Below, one piece after another: positions 1-18,300 of a stretch of 64,000 nt of DNA. The stretch's first letter is position 1. Every line of letters begins with the position of its first letter. Source of the DNA: Halichondria panicea (Eukaryota; Porifera; Demospongiae; Suberitida; Halichondriidae); assembly GCF_963675165.1 (NCBI RefSeq), contig NC_087386.1, forward strand, positions 980,931 through 1,044,930. The letters are read 5' to 3'. The position numbers and the translations under genes are program-made. The notes under the pieces are model-generated. The model did not search any database, had not been told where the DNA came from, and saw nothing but the letters and a program-made list of their open reading frames with translations.

Positions 1-3000
1 GCGATGGCAAACTTGTTTACCTCATCCAGTAGGATACTCGCCTCAGCTTCATTCACATTGTCGTCCACTTGCGTTACGACCTGATCTATACTAGAGCACA
101 CAAACACAAGGGGGTAGGGGTACAAGGGGTGTAGGGATGGGGGGTCACGATCAGACGGTGATATCAGGGGGGTATCGTAAAACAAGGACGAGGGGAGCTC
201 AAAGATGTCCGGATGAGATCGATAGTTGGTTACAAGCGTGGAGATGTAGAATTCTTGTCGGAGTCGCTTGTACGATGAGTGCAGTCGCTCTAGTAACGAA
301 GTAGCAAGACTGTACGATGATGGGACCTCTCCAAACACAAGCATCGCTGGACCAACCTGTATAATTATAGAGGAAGAGTTAGACATCAAAAATGCAATGC
401 CACAGAAACTGGATTATTACGTTTTGCATATGTGCTAATGGGGTCAAGCAGAGTTCTATATGCTTATATTCGAGGATGCGCATGCATGCAGTTATTTTCG
501 AGCCCCACCCAGTAACTGAATGTTTCTGTGACGAGGGATGACTCATTAGCTAGCTAGAAAGTGAGCGAGCTAGGCAAGCAGGCGATCCTGACTATAGATC
601 TATAATTATCATACATAATACAGTTCATTTGACCATGCAAGAACTGGAAAAAAATTGGTCTAAGTCCACCTCCGATTCAAGTCTCACATTCTCTCATTTA
701 ACAGCGTGCTCAAAGACCTTCCAGATGGATATCACCAGCTATATTGCTACCATGCACTGTACAAGCTATGGTTCATAGATAAACGTAATTAGCTGAATCA
801 ATTCTTTTTGAAAAGCGCTTCATTCTGAGTACAAAAACCTAGAGTTGAGCATGAGCGCTAATAATCCAGTTTATACAATACCAAAGTTAATTCCATGTAA
901 TTTTAGTTTCAATAAACCTCTAGTTAATTGATTTATGCGACATAGTAGTCGCTCGCATAGTTAGTACAGGAGCCCATAAAGGAAAGAGCATCTAACTCGA
1001 GGCTTACGTTTCGTAATTGCCGATAAAATAGCATTTCCTGATATGGAAGGACACTAAGCGCTAGTTAGTATCATGCATAAATTTCTAGACGATACCTTGA
1101 ACGCTATACCTTCTAAATATATTTTTCGGCACTTATATTTCGTGGAATGGCCTCTAAAGCATTTCTTTTTGCATAGCCATAATATTCGTGGGTTGACTGC
1201 TTACCAGAAGCCACACCTTTATTCTTTGCATGTTATACTAATTTTTCGGGGACTTAATTTTCATGTAGGATTGCTAACCCACAAAAACAACGAAAATTAA
1301 ACCCCTAGAAAATTTCGTACTACACGGTACATCCAGAATAGGCAATTTTCATCATGCACAAATACTACATACTGACTGACACACAAATCCTAAATGTATA
1401 TACCTGCTGATCTCCAGCAATCACAATCTTGGTTGTATCAGGATGAGCCAGAGAGAGGGGGGCAATAGCCTCAGGCTCCCGCATCTGGGCCCCCTCATCA
1501 ATCAGAATATGAGTGAAGAATCGATCACCAATATCTTTAACCAGCTTAGGACGTACCATCATGCATGTCGACATCACAAGATGATTTTGTTGCATGTCTA
1601 GAAATTGTCGGTATAAGAGAAAGCTTTTAATCGTTTTGTAGACACTATGCTTGAAGTCATGATCCCTCAGAATAATCACTTCAACATCATCCTCTTTGCC
1701 AGTCATCAAATTTTGATAGTGGTCATAGAAGTTATCCACAGACTCTCGCTGTTGAGTGCACACTAGAATACGAGCGGGTTGCTGTTTGATACGAGCTTCA
1801 GCAAAGAAGCAGCTGGCAGCCATTGCTAGGAGACGGGTCTTCCCAGAACCAAACGGCCCAACTATGATATTAGGTGGGCCTCGGGGGGAGCAGGTTAGAA
1901 TGGATTCTAATGCAGCAAATTGATCAGGAGAACAGAGGCTTTCAAAAGGCTTAAGATCGATTCTAATATCAATTGGCTCTTGGCTGAATAAACGAGGAGT
2001 AGGCAAAATTTTCTGGATCATAGGTATAACAGTTTTTGATACACACGACTTAAGATGTTTGAAATATGATTGATTTAACTCAAACTTCACCAAAATTCGT
2101 GTAAGATCCTTGCTTCCTGTCTCTGGAAGTCCAAGCTGTAATTTCTGCTCCTCTTGCGGTTCAAGCCCAATATACATGTACAGCTTCTCCGCAGTATGGC
2201 TGTAGTCGTCTCTAAGGATATGAGCTTTACAGATATTCACCTGGCCGCGGTTGAGGATACAAATTGATCCTTGACTGGCTTGTGTTGCATATGCCACTTG
2301 ATCTTCACTGATGGCTTTCAGGTAGCCATAGCGACAATATCGATCATCGGGTGGTCGTCTCAGAGCTGACGGTTTAAATTCATTCTGATAAAGAAACAAA
2401 TCATACTCTCCATTGCACCTGTGGGAGTTATAGTCAAACAATGATGGCCTATTTGGCAATACTGAAGATAATACAGAACTACATTATTATTATTATTTGG
2501 TGTGACTCTTGACCGTGTTAAAATAACTTACTTTTCATCAAGCACCCTTTTACGCTCAATTTTGTCCAGCTTGAGTAGTTCAGTGAACTTGATCTTATAG
2601 TTCTCCGCAGATAAGGGGGGGTGTACAACATCCCCACTAGAGGGAGAACGTGGGTCAGGCTGGACACACTTGGAGTTGGGGGATGGGGACATTTGGGACT
2701 GACTATCAGGATAAGCAAACTGGGAGGGAGTGGAGATTGAGTGTAATACAAGAATAGAGATGATTTGTGATAAGTGATTTCACTGTTGTTCAGCTCTGCA
2801 TAAATAATATATACGTACCTAATTAATATACTGCAAAAAAGTGTAAAAGGAGCTGCTACAAATATTCTAGTACCTTAGGAGTTGATACTCTACGATCTTG
2901 TTGATAGTCCACTGAGCTTTCAGAATGCGATACACTCAGACTTCGATAACCTCTTCCCCATTGAGCTGTTAATGGTGGGACCTGTTGCTGTGAACCGATT

Positions 3001-4352
3001 TGGTGTCTCAAAGGGGACGCTTGTCTCCTTGGTCGCATAGCTTCTGAGTCGGAAACAACAGTGAGAGTGTTGACACCCATAGAAAGGGAGCATATCAACC
3101 AATGTCAACTATAACCAGATATATAGAAACTCACCTTCACTTATACTGTCATCCTCAGATTCTGCTAACTGAGCATTCCAAGAATCTTGCTCCGCCTTGC
3201 TGTGAGCATATGTACAATTGTCTCCATGACGACACGACCCATCTGCATTCTTACAGATGGAAAACTTTTTCCCTGGGGGTAGCCTGTTCGGCATTGGTCT
3301 GATTGGTTCAAACACCCAGTCATGACTGAATTCTACATATCGATCTATAAGTATACAACTGCAGAGACGATTAGTTATGGAAAACTCACCTTCACTTATA
3401 CTGTCATCCTCAGATTCTGCTAACTGAGCATTCCAAGAATCTTGCTCTGCCTTGCTGTGAGCATATGTACAATTGTCTCCATGACAACACGACCCATCTG
3501 CATTCTTACAGATGGAAAACTTTTTCCCTGGGGGTAGCTTGTTCGGCATTGGTCTGATTGGTTCAAACATCCAGTCATCACTGAATTCTACATGTAGATC
3601 TATAAGTATACAACTGTATGATTGGTTATACGAAATTCACCTTCACTTTTACTGTCATCCTCAGATTTTTCCCCGGGGGGTAGCCTGTTCGGCATTGGTC
3701 TGATTGGTTCAACCATCAAGTCATCACTGAATTCTACATGTAGATCTATAAGTATACAACTGCAGAGACGATTAGTTATAGAAACCTCACCTTCAGTTAT
3801 ACTGTCATCCTCAGATTCTGCTAACTGAGCATTCCAAGAATCTTGCTCCGCCTTGCTGTGAGCATATGTACACCAGCCTCTACGACAACACGATCCATCT
3901 GCTTTCTTACAGAGGGAAAACCTCTTCCATGGGGGTATCTTTTTCGGCATTGGTCTGATTGCTACATATGCAAGCACAACTTTAGAAAGCTTTGTGGGAC
4001 GATTGGTTATACGAAACTCACCTTTACTTTTTCTGTCATCCTCTAACTGAGCGTTCCAAGCCTTCTGCTCCGCCTTGCTGTGAGCATATGTACATCTGTT
4101 TCTATGACGACACGACCCATCTGCATTCTGACAGAGGGAAAACTTATTCCATGGGGGTATCTTTTTCGGCAGTGATCTGATTGGTTCCAACATCAAGTCA
4201 TCACTGATGGCTACACAAACAAGCTCTTCTGTGAGGTGGGCCTGAGGAAATGAGCATTCTGTAGTCAGGAGATCAGTGTTCCAGGGGTTGACTTCAAGAC
4301 AATCCTTACAGACCCAACCATAGAAAGGAACTTGTCTGGATCTTCTAGCCAT
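1..4352 (-). CDS. Unit E: CCCH zinc-finger / HELZ-type helicase protein (3' part beyond left edge)
   Basis: Minus-strand gene starting at the ATG at 4352. Exon 1 encodes the family's N-terminal module (FYGWVCKDCLEVNPWNTDLL, then a Cys) and a CCCH finger of form C-x6-C-x5-C-x3-H. Further finger exons follow at about 3780-3960, 3380-3570 and 3118-3300. A Ser-rich linker (about 2870-3040) and an exon with the conserved KFTELLKL motif (about 2530-2720) precede the helicase exon at about 1404-2418. That exon has Walker A GPFGSGKT, Walker B ILIDEGAQ and motif III VIAGDQQ. The next helicase exon, with the [12 protein letters not shown] motif, lies at 1-356 and runs off the window. The intron at 357-1403 is about 1 kb, against roughly 180 bp in unit A. 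By analogy with units A, B and D a kinase domain should follow outside the window; that is not seen. Confidence 0.8.
1020..1330. repeat. Degenerate inverted-repeat element in the unit E intron
   Basis: The segment has the phrases typical of a repeat family seen elsewhere in the window (ATTTTCGTGG-like and AAATTTTCG-like words, an ACGGTA-like tip near 1325). It lies inside the enlarged unit E intron (357-1403). The short plus-strand reading frame in it has no recognisable protein similarity. Ends are approximate. Nothing else is recognised in that intron. Confidence 0.35.
3118..4200 (-). repeat. Tandemly duplicated CCCH zinc-finger exons in unit E
   Basis: Five zinc-finger-derived modules lie in tandem. 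The copies at about 3118-3310 and 3380-3575 are nearly identical over roughly 200 bp, including intron sequence, with a period of about 265 bp, so this duplication is recent. A middle copy (about 3640-3735) has lost the CCCH finger itself: its sequence jumps from the PNRLPPG segment to the acidic SEDDSKSEG tail. The other two copies, with CRHRNRC and CCRRGWC cores, are more diverged. Confidence 0.8.
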
Positions 4353-4499
4353 TTGTAATGATTCTAACGGCTGTTGTTGTGCTCGATCCCAACCAGCCCC
4401 ACCCTCTTTTCTCTGCATATGCCAAAAAATGTGGGTGGGGCTGGTTGAATTATTATACCACAAATTGATATACAGACTCGTACATGTACATCTAGCAAT

Positions 4500-4919
4500 T
4501 TCAGGGAGGACCAATAGAAGCTGCTGCTCTTCATGTTTTCTTGGGAGAATTGAAAGGTGCAGCAATTATTCGAGTGGATAGCATTGAGAAAGAGAGGCTG
4601 TTTGAGTTGACACTATCTCTACAACAACGTGATTGGACTTGTGCAATGACAAAGCTGTAAATGCTGAAACAGAACTGTGCGTAATCTGAGACAACGCTAC
4701 TCGAACTCTAGTAAAGACAAGACAAAGACCACCTCTGTAGGGGAGCTTGAAGAGAGATTGGAGATTACAAAGGATGAGAATGAAGTTCTCAAGGAGACAT
4801 TGGAGGCTACCAAACAAGAGAAGCTAGCAGACATTAAACTACTCCAGGAGCTTATTAGAGAAACTAAGTCTATGTTTGTAGACAGTGTTAGGAAATTATG
4901 TGCTGTGCAAAGTTCATAA
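4500..4919 (+). pseudogene. Decayed coiled-coil gene copy 1, intergenic between units D and E
   Basis: Plus-strand remnant converging on the 3' end of unit D, whose stop is at 5121. It encodes a heptad-rich coiled coil with the phrases GELEERLEITKD, EVLKETLEATKQEK and LLQELIRETKSMFVDSVRKL, ending at 4919. The segment upstream of 4677 is out of frame with the rest: extra bases near 4632 and 4678, relative to the copy at 14368-15001, break the reading frame. The family is not recognised beyond being a coiled-coil protein. Related copies lie at 14368-15001 and about 21058-21115. Confidence 0.6.
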
Positions 4920-5120
4920 TACATCATGTACATGTGCACGGGAACATTTTTTTAAAACTGCTATAAACAGATACATAAGATATAATTAGATCTATATTAT
5001 ATAGCACAGTCACATGTACCAGCTAGTAACTAATAATTTTGACACTACTAACTCACACTGAAAATGAAGCTAACAAGCTATAAGTTGTATAGAAACTTAA
5101 GAATGTACATTGTAATAATA

Positions 5121-10531
<5,411 letters not shown>

Positions 10532-12022
10532 TCTGTATTGTCAAGAGTATATTATGTCTATGAGAGTATCGAACGTACAGTCAGATGGCCAGCGTCGTTT
10601 ATATTTTTTCTACTTCCTGTTTAGTTTATCTTGCAGAAGTAAGGTCCCGTTTTTCTGAGCTGACTTCTAGCTTGTTTATCTTTCTTGCTGCGAGAGTTAT
10701 GATGTTCTAAACAGCTCCAAAGTGCTTTTCAGTCTTCCAGGAGTCGAATGATACTAATAAAGTATATAGTTTTGCTAGCTGCTTGCCTCTAATCTAGCCC
10801 CATTTTTATACATACTGCACAATGAATCACCAGCAGTGCACGTGTGTTGGCACTGTTTAAAATCCCATGCCACAAAATTCAAAGATATTATTTATATATA
10901 CAAACCAAAAGATCCTCGCGTAGGATTATGACGCATTACCTATAGATCGCAATCATCTACTAATGCGCATGCATGCACAGAAAAAAGTGATATGTAGAAA
11001 TAACAAAGCTTGTTACAATAACATATAATCAATGTTACAACATTGTGTAGATATAGCAAGAACATGTGATATACACACATAGTTGATGCAGTTTAAACAC
11101 ATGCCATGTAATAATTACTGTACAACATGTACTTATGACATACATTGTTCAATTCAGCACTAACATGTAATAATAACAAGTCAAGATGTAGTTACTACTC
11201 AATAAATGTAAATACAACATTAAATGCTACAGTGACGCTTTAAATGTAGGAATAGCAAAATGGATCGTAGTTGTAACAAATGCCATGTAATAATTACTGT
11301 ACAACATGTACTTATGAGATACATTGTTCTAACTCTTCAATCTATGGTTCAATTCAGCACTAACATGTAATAATAACAAGTGTATATGTATTAATAAAAC
11401 ATGTATTAATGACAAGTTTAGTATGTAGTTAATACACAAATCAATGTAAATTGAATCAAACCATAGATCTACACAAAGGTTAGTAACTGTATTAGCTATA
11501 CAAGTGTTTATAGTATGGTGGCCTTGAGGGATCATGGTGATCAGTGAACTTTCCATGTGTTGCATATGAACTTTTGTGAGCTGAGCACATTGCCTGACTA
11601 GACTGTGTAGTGTTATGGCTGGTGAACAGGTGAGATTTAATTATAATGATGTATGCATGAGACATTAACTGATCCACACATTCATTATATAGAAAATGGA
11701 TTATTATGTGCTACATTTCACCTTTCACTTTGGCCAACTGTTCTTTCTTGTTCTCTGTTGTGGTGAAGACGACGACGACGACGAGGTGTGCTTCTTTCAC
11801 GCAATACATTTATTTCATACAAATCCTATTCTCAAATTACAAAGCTTTGAAACAATTTTGTCCTTTGTACTATCCTAGACTATACTCTCAAATTAGCGTG
11901 CTAATCAACAATTTTAACAGTGTACATGTATACGTAATAATAATTATTGTGATATCAATAATAATATAAGATTATTCATGGTTCGTTCAGAAATGATCGT
12001 TGAGCAATGCATGCATGAGGTG
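10532..12022. other. Intergenic region upstream of unit D
   Basis: No gene recognised. Two diverged direct repeats sharing the phrases ATGTAATAATTACTGTAC and CACTAACATGTAATAATAAC lie at about 11104-11180 and 11283-11400. A short GAC/GACGAC run lies near 11768. The immediate 5' flank of unit D lacks the GGGAGGGGCTGG-type promoter motif seen before units A, F and G. Confidence 0.4.
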
Positions 12023-12723
12023 TTACATTCTTATAACATAAGAGCGCATGGCAATATAAAGCCCTCTGTCACCTATGTATGTATGGGCAGTGAGAGGATG
12101 AGGATCAATTAGATGAGATACACATACAACAAATGTTTGATAGGTATGCTCAATCAAATAGCACTGAAGGTGATTGTTAATGCCACACGTTGTAAACCTT
12201 TCAGCAACTAGTATTGGGGTTTCAACCATTACTAAAATATCTTTAATCTTCGCAAACTGGGGTAAATCATCATCTTGCCAGCCAACAATGACAAAATCAT
12301 TCTGGTAGTACTGCTCGCCGTGAATTTTAATCCAGTTAGGCCTAAAAAGTAAGTTAAGTCATTGAATAACAACGAACAGCTGTAATTTCATGACTATACC
12401 TACCGTGACACAGCTGTTTCTAGATGTACATTTGGTAAAGCAATCAGTATTTCATGTAGAAGTGGCTCATCAGACAACACAATTGACATGTTACATGTGT
12501 GTCAGTAAAAGCAAGAGTTTATAAGTTAATGGTACTTACATGGTCCACATTCAAGTTCATCGTAAGAAAAGAACCTTCCTTGCAGATGTGCAGCCATTAA
12601 CTTCTGGTGGCGTTTAGCAACGGAATATGGCACATTCTTAAAGTTTCCAATTCTACCAGCTTTCTTGAAGTAATTATTTTTTGCCTCCATTCTCATACAC
12701 CAAGCAGTTTGGAGAGGGCCCAT
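12023..12723 (-). CDS. 3' part of an unrecognised protein, probably transposon-associated
   Basis: Three exons join in frame on the minus strand: about 12540-12723 (LQTAWCMRMEAKNNYFKKAG, then a KNVPYSVAKRHQKLMAAHL segment), about 12405-12492 (LSDEPLLHEILIALPNVHLE), and 12023-12342 (RPNWIKIHGEQYYQNDFVIV onward to the stop). The phrase W-M-R-EAK-YFK followed by a KRHQ motif recurs in many invertebrate proteins that seem to be mobile-element derived; that association is from memory. No upstream exons were found. The intact splice joins suggest recent function or recent arrival. Confidence 0.45.
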
Positions 12724-12820
12724 CCTGTAATTGTAATAATAGACATGATCATAAATAAAAGTCTAGACCAGTTTAGCAATTAAAATTAACGTACATGTTA
12801 ATTTGAAATTGAAATTCTAA

Positions 12821-13705
12821 AATTTCAACTGTTTTATGAAAGCTTAGAAGGAATAGCATGCTCAAATCTCATATTTGGAACAGGCCTTCTCATTTTAAAA
12901 TACAAAGATCTAGATCAACGATACACCACTGTTTCGCATGTATTTTTTTTATTAACATCGATGTATAAAATCATAGCTCTGTGAACTGGGCAGGGAACTC
13001 CAGATGGCTGCGCAGAGCTGTGAGCACCTGTGAGGATGTGTGGGTGGTGGGGGTGTGAGTGGTGGATGGGGGTGTGTGTGTGTGGGTGTAGGTGGTTTTA
13101 GGTTTTAGTGTAATAAACGTACATTGTAGCATGGAAAGGAATACAGAATGAAGGAATTTTCGTGTGAACTACCCTTAATATTCGTATAGCTGACCTATTT
13201 GCACATCGGTAATTTTTCTAGTGATGCTCTCTACAATACGGAAATTTCAATCATACGTTGCTGGTTTTGATACCCAAAAAGCAATCATGTACTTTGTATC
13301 TTTTCTAAGTCTTGAAAAAATAGAAGAACTCAAATAAGATGACCCCAAGAGCAAACATGTCCGACTCCTTGTCTCCTCTCCCCTCCATTGCCTGCTCTGG
13401 ACTCTGGTACAGGAACGCCTCCCCCGTCCCCTCCGTCCCGAGACCTGTACAAGGGTTGGAATTGTTCACTTACAATCTTTCTTCCTTAGCCTCAATCCAC
13501 TGGACAGGTACTAAAGGTTGCATGCCTTATTGTAATCACAACGATAAAAAACTATAAAAGTTAATGGCTGTTAATAAAAAAAATACATGCGAAACAGTGG
13601 TGTATCGTTGATCTAGATCTTTGTATTTTAAAATGAGAAGGCCTGTTCCAAATATGAGATTTGAGCATGCTATTCCTTCTAAGCTTTCATAAAACAGTTG
13701 AAATT
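12821..13705. repeat. Perfect 137-bp inverted repeats flanking kinase fragments
   Basis: Arm 1 is 12821-12957 and arm 2 is 13569-13705. By eye they are exact reverse complements over 137 bp, beginning AATTTCAACTGTTTTATG. The 611 bp between them hold remnants of the last two kinase exons of unit H, so the arms interrupt that gene remnant. They could be the long terminal inverted repeats of one element, or two opposite insertions of one short element. No clear target-site duplication was found. Confidence 0.8.
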
Positions 13706-14350
13706 GGACCATCATAAATCTAAAAACGGCCTACTCTAATACTCTAAAAATGTTGGGCAGAGACGACCACATAATTGTTTCGTCCACCGAAATATTATTA
13801 GAACAGCTACGCACCAATTATTAGCTCTATATACTAACCTTAATTTCCTGTTGCATCACCATTAATTTTCATTAGTTGCCAGACCAAAGCCTCACTCACC
13901 ATCACGAGAGAAAAACACATTTGACGGGTTCAGGTCACGATGTACGAAGCCCTCCGCATGAATGTACATCAGTGCTTCCAGGATCTGTGTGCAGTACATT
14001 GATTTGTCAAATTTCATTTCATACAGCAAAAGTAGACGAATGAAGTGAAAGTTTTGTCAATGTACCGTATAGCGGGTATATTTCGAGGGTATAAATTTTC
14101 GCGGAAATGCCTTTAGAAACGTTTTCGGATTAAATTTTCGTGGAATAGCGCCTTTTTGCAGCGTGCATGCATGCGATACTAAGTTTGCGGTACATGCCTA
14201 ATCCACGAAAACCACAAACATTTTATACCCTTGAAATATACACGCTATATACGGTATATCACACACACATAGACATGTAGATCTATATCTAGCTGTACAC
14301 AAACTCACCTTGTGGAGGTGGCGTGGGCGTCCAGATGAGTATCATCTGAC
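12975..14350 (-). pseudogene. Unit H: decayed kinase tail related to unit A
   Basis: Fragments matching unit A occur in the expected minus-strand order. About 14306-14350 matches the end of unit A exon 8 ([11 protein letters not shown]-like). About 13895-13985 carries a catalytic-loop exon with [15 protein letters not shown], sharing unit A's unusual Asn after HRDL. About 13325-13447 matches the [19 protein letters not shown] exon, and 12977-13030 the start of the last exon. Intron sequence is also conserved with unit A (for example around 13085-13180), so the duplication is fairly young. The Gly-rich-loop, beta-3 and SPKEQ exons are absent and inverted repeats interrupt it. No helicase or zinc-finger remnant is attached. 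Confidence 0.75.
14063..14256. repeat. Short inverted-repeat element (TACCGTATAGCGGG family), copy 1
   Basis: Begins TACCGTATAGCGGGTATATT and ends with an imperfect reverse complement (TATACACGCTATATACGGTA). About 194 bp, no coding capacity. Related copies are at 17503-17745, 50236-50508 and, more diverged, 54484-54700; a partial one lies near 28598. These look like miniature non-autonomous DNA transposons. Confidence 0.75.
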
Positions 14351-14367
14351 ACTATAGGATAGAGCCA

Positions 14368-15001
14368 TTGTTACATACACACCTCGATTATGTCTTGTCT
14401 CTGTGGCCATCTTTCAATTCTCGATCAGAGTTTTGTAGTAGAAATCAGGGATTGCAAACGCAGTTAACGAAGTGTCTAAGTGAACTTAAATCGCTCAAAG
14501 AGAATGGATGTTTAGTACCTGCACCTAGGCAACCAAAAAGTGCCCCATTACCACCACTTGCTCCTAATAGAACTAGAGGTGGTGGAACACGCTTAGTAAC
14601 CAGGAAAATGGCGTTAGTTGGAGAACAACAATACTCCGATGTTGAAAAGGATGCTTTAACTCGAGTGGATCACATTGAGAAAGAGAGACTGTTTGAGTTG
14701 ACTATCTCTACAACAACGATTGGACTTGTGCAATGACAAAGTTGTAAATGCTGAAACAGAACTGCGTAATCTGAGACAACACATCTCTAATAAAGACAAG
14801 ACAAAGACCACCTCCTCTGTAGGGGAGCTTGAAGAGAGACTGGAAATTACAAAGGACAAGAATGAAGTTCTCAAAGAGACGTTGGAGGCTACCAGACAAG
14901 AGAAGCTAGCAGACATTAAACTACTCCAGGAGCTTATTAGAGAAACTAAATCTATGTTTGTGGACAGTGTTAGGCAATTATGTGCTACAGACATTTCCTA
15001 A
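14368..15001 (+). pseudogene. Coiled-coil gene copy 2 (frameshifted), convergent to unit C
   Basis: Plus-strand copy of the coiled-coil gene also seen at 4500-4919. The upstream part reads NQGLQTQLTKCLSELKSL, a Pro-rich stretch, and DALTRVDHIEKERLFELT. The downstream part is DLCNDKVVNAETELRNLRQ, then GELEERLEITKDKNEVLKET and ETKSMFVDSVRQL, with its stop at 14999-15001. A 2-base deficit near 14700, relative to the copy at 4600, puts the halves in different frames. A splice between the halves is not excluded. The family is not recognised. Confidence 0.6.
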
Positions 15002-15330
15002 CGTTTGTTATTATGAGGTCATTCTAATGTTGGTTTTTTATTTTTATCATGACTGCCAAGCTAAAGCTACTAATAGCTTATTATAATAATCATGATGAAC
15101 ATTTTGGCATTAGCTGCATGCATCAATCCAGGAACAGGGAACTCGGGTAATGATCGACCATGATTGTTGTTAAAAACGATGCCAAAAATTCAAGGCTATG
15201 ATAATCATTGTGTTATAAAGACTGGATATAGAATGTGCATAAAAAAATATTAACAGACATAGATCGAGTTATTATAGTGCACACCAGTGTCAGAACACGA
15301 GGTTTGTATAAATTATAACGTATATATACA

Positions 15331-18300
15331 CTACAATACAGGAACCAAAGCTCTCTGCTTCTTGTTCACTTTCTTTGAGAGATTCCGAAGAGAACTATTC
15401 TTAGTTAACTCATTAGCAGTTGGTCTCTCGGCAGGGTTTGTTTCCAGCAAGAGCTTCACAATTCTCGTCACATTGAGAAAGTTATCCTCAAATTTGGAAG
15501 GGAATTTTAGCTTGCGCAAAGCTGACAGCACCTGTACAGTCGTGTGTGTGTGTGTGAGAGTGGGTGTATGTAGCGAATACAGTTGTGTTAAGGGGTATCA
15601 CTGGTATGTATATTTAAAGGGGGGGGGTATACGCAAGGTCTGACAATAAAACAATGCTATACAACTACACAACAAACTGGTAGTACCTGGTTTCTGGCCT
15701 CCATGGTAATATAATAGTGGAGCTCAAACAAGATGATGCCCAGAGCAAACATGTCTGACTTCTCATCACACTTTTCTCCTTTGACTTGCTCTGGACTCAT
15801 GTACAGAAAGGTTCCAGCCTGCATACTGCCTTTAGAGTGGCTATCTGCTGAACCGTGGTTGATAGTGTCTACACCTGTGGGGGCTGAATACCAAATATAG
15901 GCAGTACTCTTCAAAGGGTTGGCATGTACATGCGTGAAAGTGGCTATATAATTGTTAAATCTTTATACTGATTATAATTATGGCCCGTTGTTTTACGAAC
16001 CTCCATTTGGCATGGCCACTGTTCTCACTAAACCAAAATCTCCAATTTTTAAACCGTCCTCAGTACGAGAGAAAAAAACATTCGATGGCTTTAGGTCTCG
16101 ATGTACAAAGCCCTTCTTATGAATGCACACTAGTGCTTCCAGGATCTGTTATAATTATATAGTACAATTCTTTCAAGTTACACAAAAGCAGAATGTAAGT
16201 ATCGATCCTAACCTGTTTGAAAAAGCTCAGAACTTGGCTCTTAGTTCGGCTCTCTTCCTCACAAGTTTCATGGAGCCAGGTGTGCAATGTGCCCCTTTTA
16301 CAGAGCTCTGTCTGAATAAACAAGCAGGTTGGAGGATCAAGTGGAAGCGTTGGTTGGAGCGTAGCAACTTTTAATATCTTGAACTGAGAGGAGCCAGATG
16401 GAGGGTCGGCACCGTCACTGTGAAATGGAATTAGAACACCAATTAAGGACGAGCGTGTGATGTACATAAATTATATACTTCCAACAATTATATTGTGGTC
16501 TTTAAATTACCGACTTGAGACTACTGAGTCAGCAGTGTGAGAGCTCGCCTCATGGTCAGCAGAAACAACACGTGTGTTGGTGGAAGTTGTGGGTAATGTA
16601 TCTGTTCTGAAGAATAGGTGGAATGATACACAAACATCTGTTATAGCATCTTTGAGCACAAACTACTTAATCAGGAATATAACGTACTTGTACTCCATTG
16701 ACGATGAATCACTACTCTTCAGCTTAGACCACACCTTTTTCTCTCTCCACCCATCTGGAGCTTTTTCCATCCACGAATTGAAGTAGCGTACAATATGGGA
16801 GTGGTTCAGCTGAGCTAAGGTGGTAACTTCTCCCAACACCTTTTTTTGCTGCTTAGGGCTGTAAAAGGAGGCAAAAGTTACGAAGAGCATGTGCACATTG
16901 AAATTTTGATTCTGTATTGAACTTGAAAAATATTGTTTGTGTTAAAAGCACCACTATGCACAAGCTACAGCATTGATGAGTCGCTCACTTATCTGAGAGC
17001 CTGATTATCTTCAGTGCATAATCTGCCTGGTCCACCTTGTGTTTCACATGAAACACCACACCAAAACCTCCTTCGCCAATCTGCTTTGCATCATCAACAT
17101 ATTCGTCCAATCTATTGGTAGAATAATAAGTAACAAATGAAAAATCTGTCTTGCCCAGCCTGTTGCAATGCAATACTATCGATAGAAACTAGTGATTGCT
17201 CACCTGCTAGCAGCCTTTGCTCCAATACTACTGCTAGTCTAAAGAGGGTATTTACACACACTAGTCAAAACACATGCAGCCAAACATACAATGTAGTTTA
17301 CCTGTTTATTCAATGAGGGTAGAATTGAATCATCTGTACGTGTAAAAATGCGGAAAGTACCTATTCTCTTTGCCGATTCTCTTTCCTGCTGTCTTCTGAC
17401 AAACTCACGAAGATGGGGTGGTGTGGTAATCCTCTCTAAAGTTGTATCATTGACTGTAAAACAGAGTATATAGAGTATAATCATTGCGTCTAACCAAAGG
17501 CTTACCGTATAGCGTGAAATTTTCGTGGGGTGCAAAATGTTGCGTTTTTCGAGGGCAGAGCAGTTAACGTGAAAATTAAATCCAGGATAAACTCCAACGG
17601 ACCGGTATTTCATATGCAAAGCTATTGGTGGGTGTGGTTTTCTGGCAATAAAACGCGAATATTAGAACCCACGAACATTTCTGCTGAGGGCTCTGGAGCC
17701 AAATAGCGAAAATTTGTACCCGCGAAACTTTCCCGCTATACGGTATCATAATTATTATACTTACCAAATATATCTCCGAAACCAGGCACTAGCATCGTGG
17801 AGGAGTCCTCTGCCACAACCATAGATTGAATAGGAACCATAGGAAGGCGATTGGGAATGACCAGGCCTCCCTGTGTAAATGGTTGAAACACTCCGCGTTA
17901 TGATTTCGCGCTCGCGATTATTTTTGTTTTGACCGTACTCTGATTGTATTTCAACTGTTTCTAGCTTTCCTATGCACTAGCGATCACTCAGAGGCTGGGA
18001 GGTTACTCTAGAAAAGTAAGTTTACACCACTGACAAGCTCTAACTTGTCTAAGTCCGCTGTCTTTACTCTGTTTTTAGTTTTTGTTGAGTATAGCTTGAA
18101 TTACTCCATGTCAACTTTTCTCTTTCCCTGCTGCGAAGCCTAAACAGCAAAAGACATTGCTTGACTTGGTTATTATGTATCTAAGTGCTATATAGAATGG
18201 TTTCATGCCATGGATAAGCTTTACTGTTCATAAACGTTTGCAGTATAGTCCTTCAAACTGCTTTAGTATACTTTTAGACACACCACGGGCCTTGACCTCT

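Noticed and set aside
11696-11969. Short plus-strand frames around 11.7-12.0 kb
   Set aside because: Low-complexity AT-rich reading frames with no similarity, no consistent splice signals and no conservation in sibling intergenic regions.
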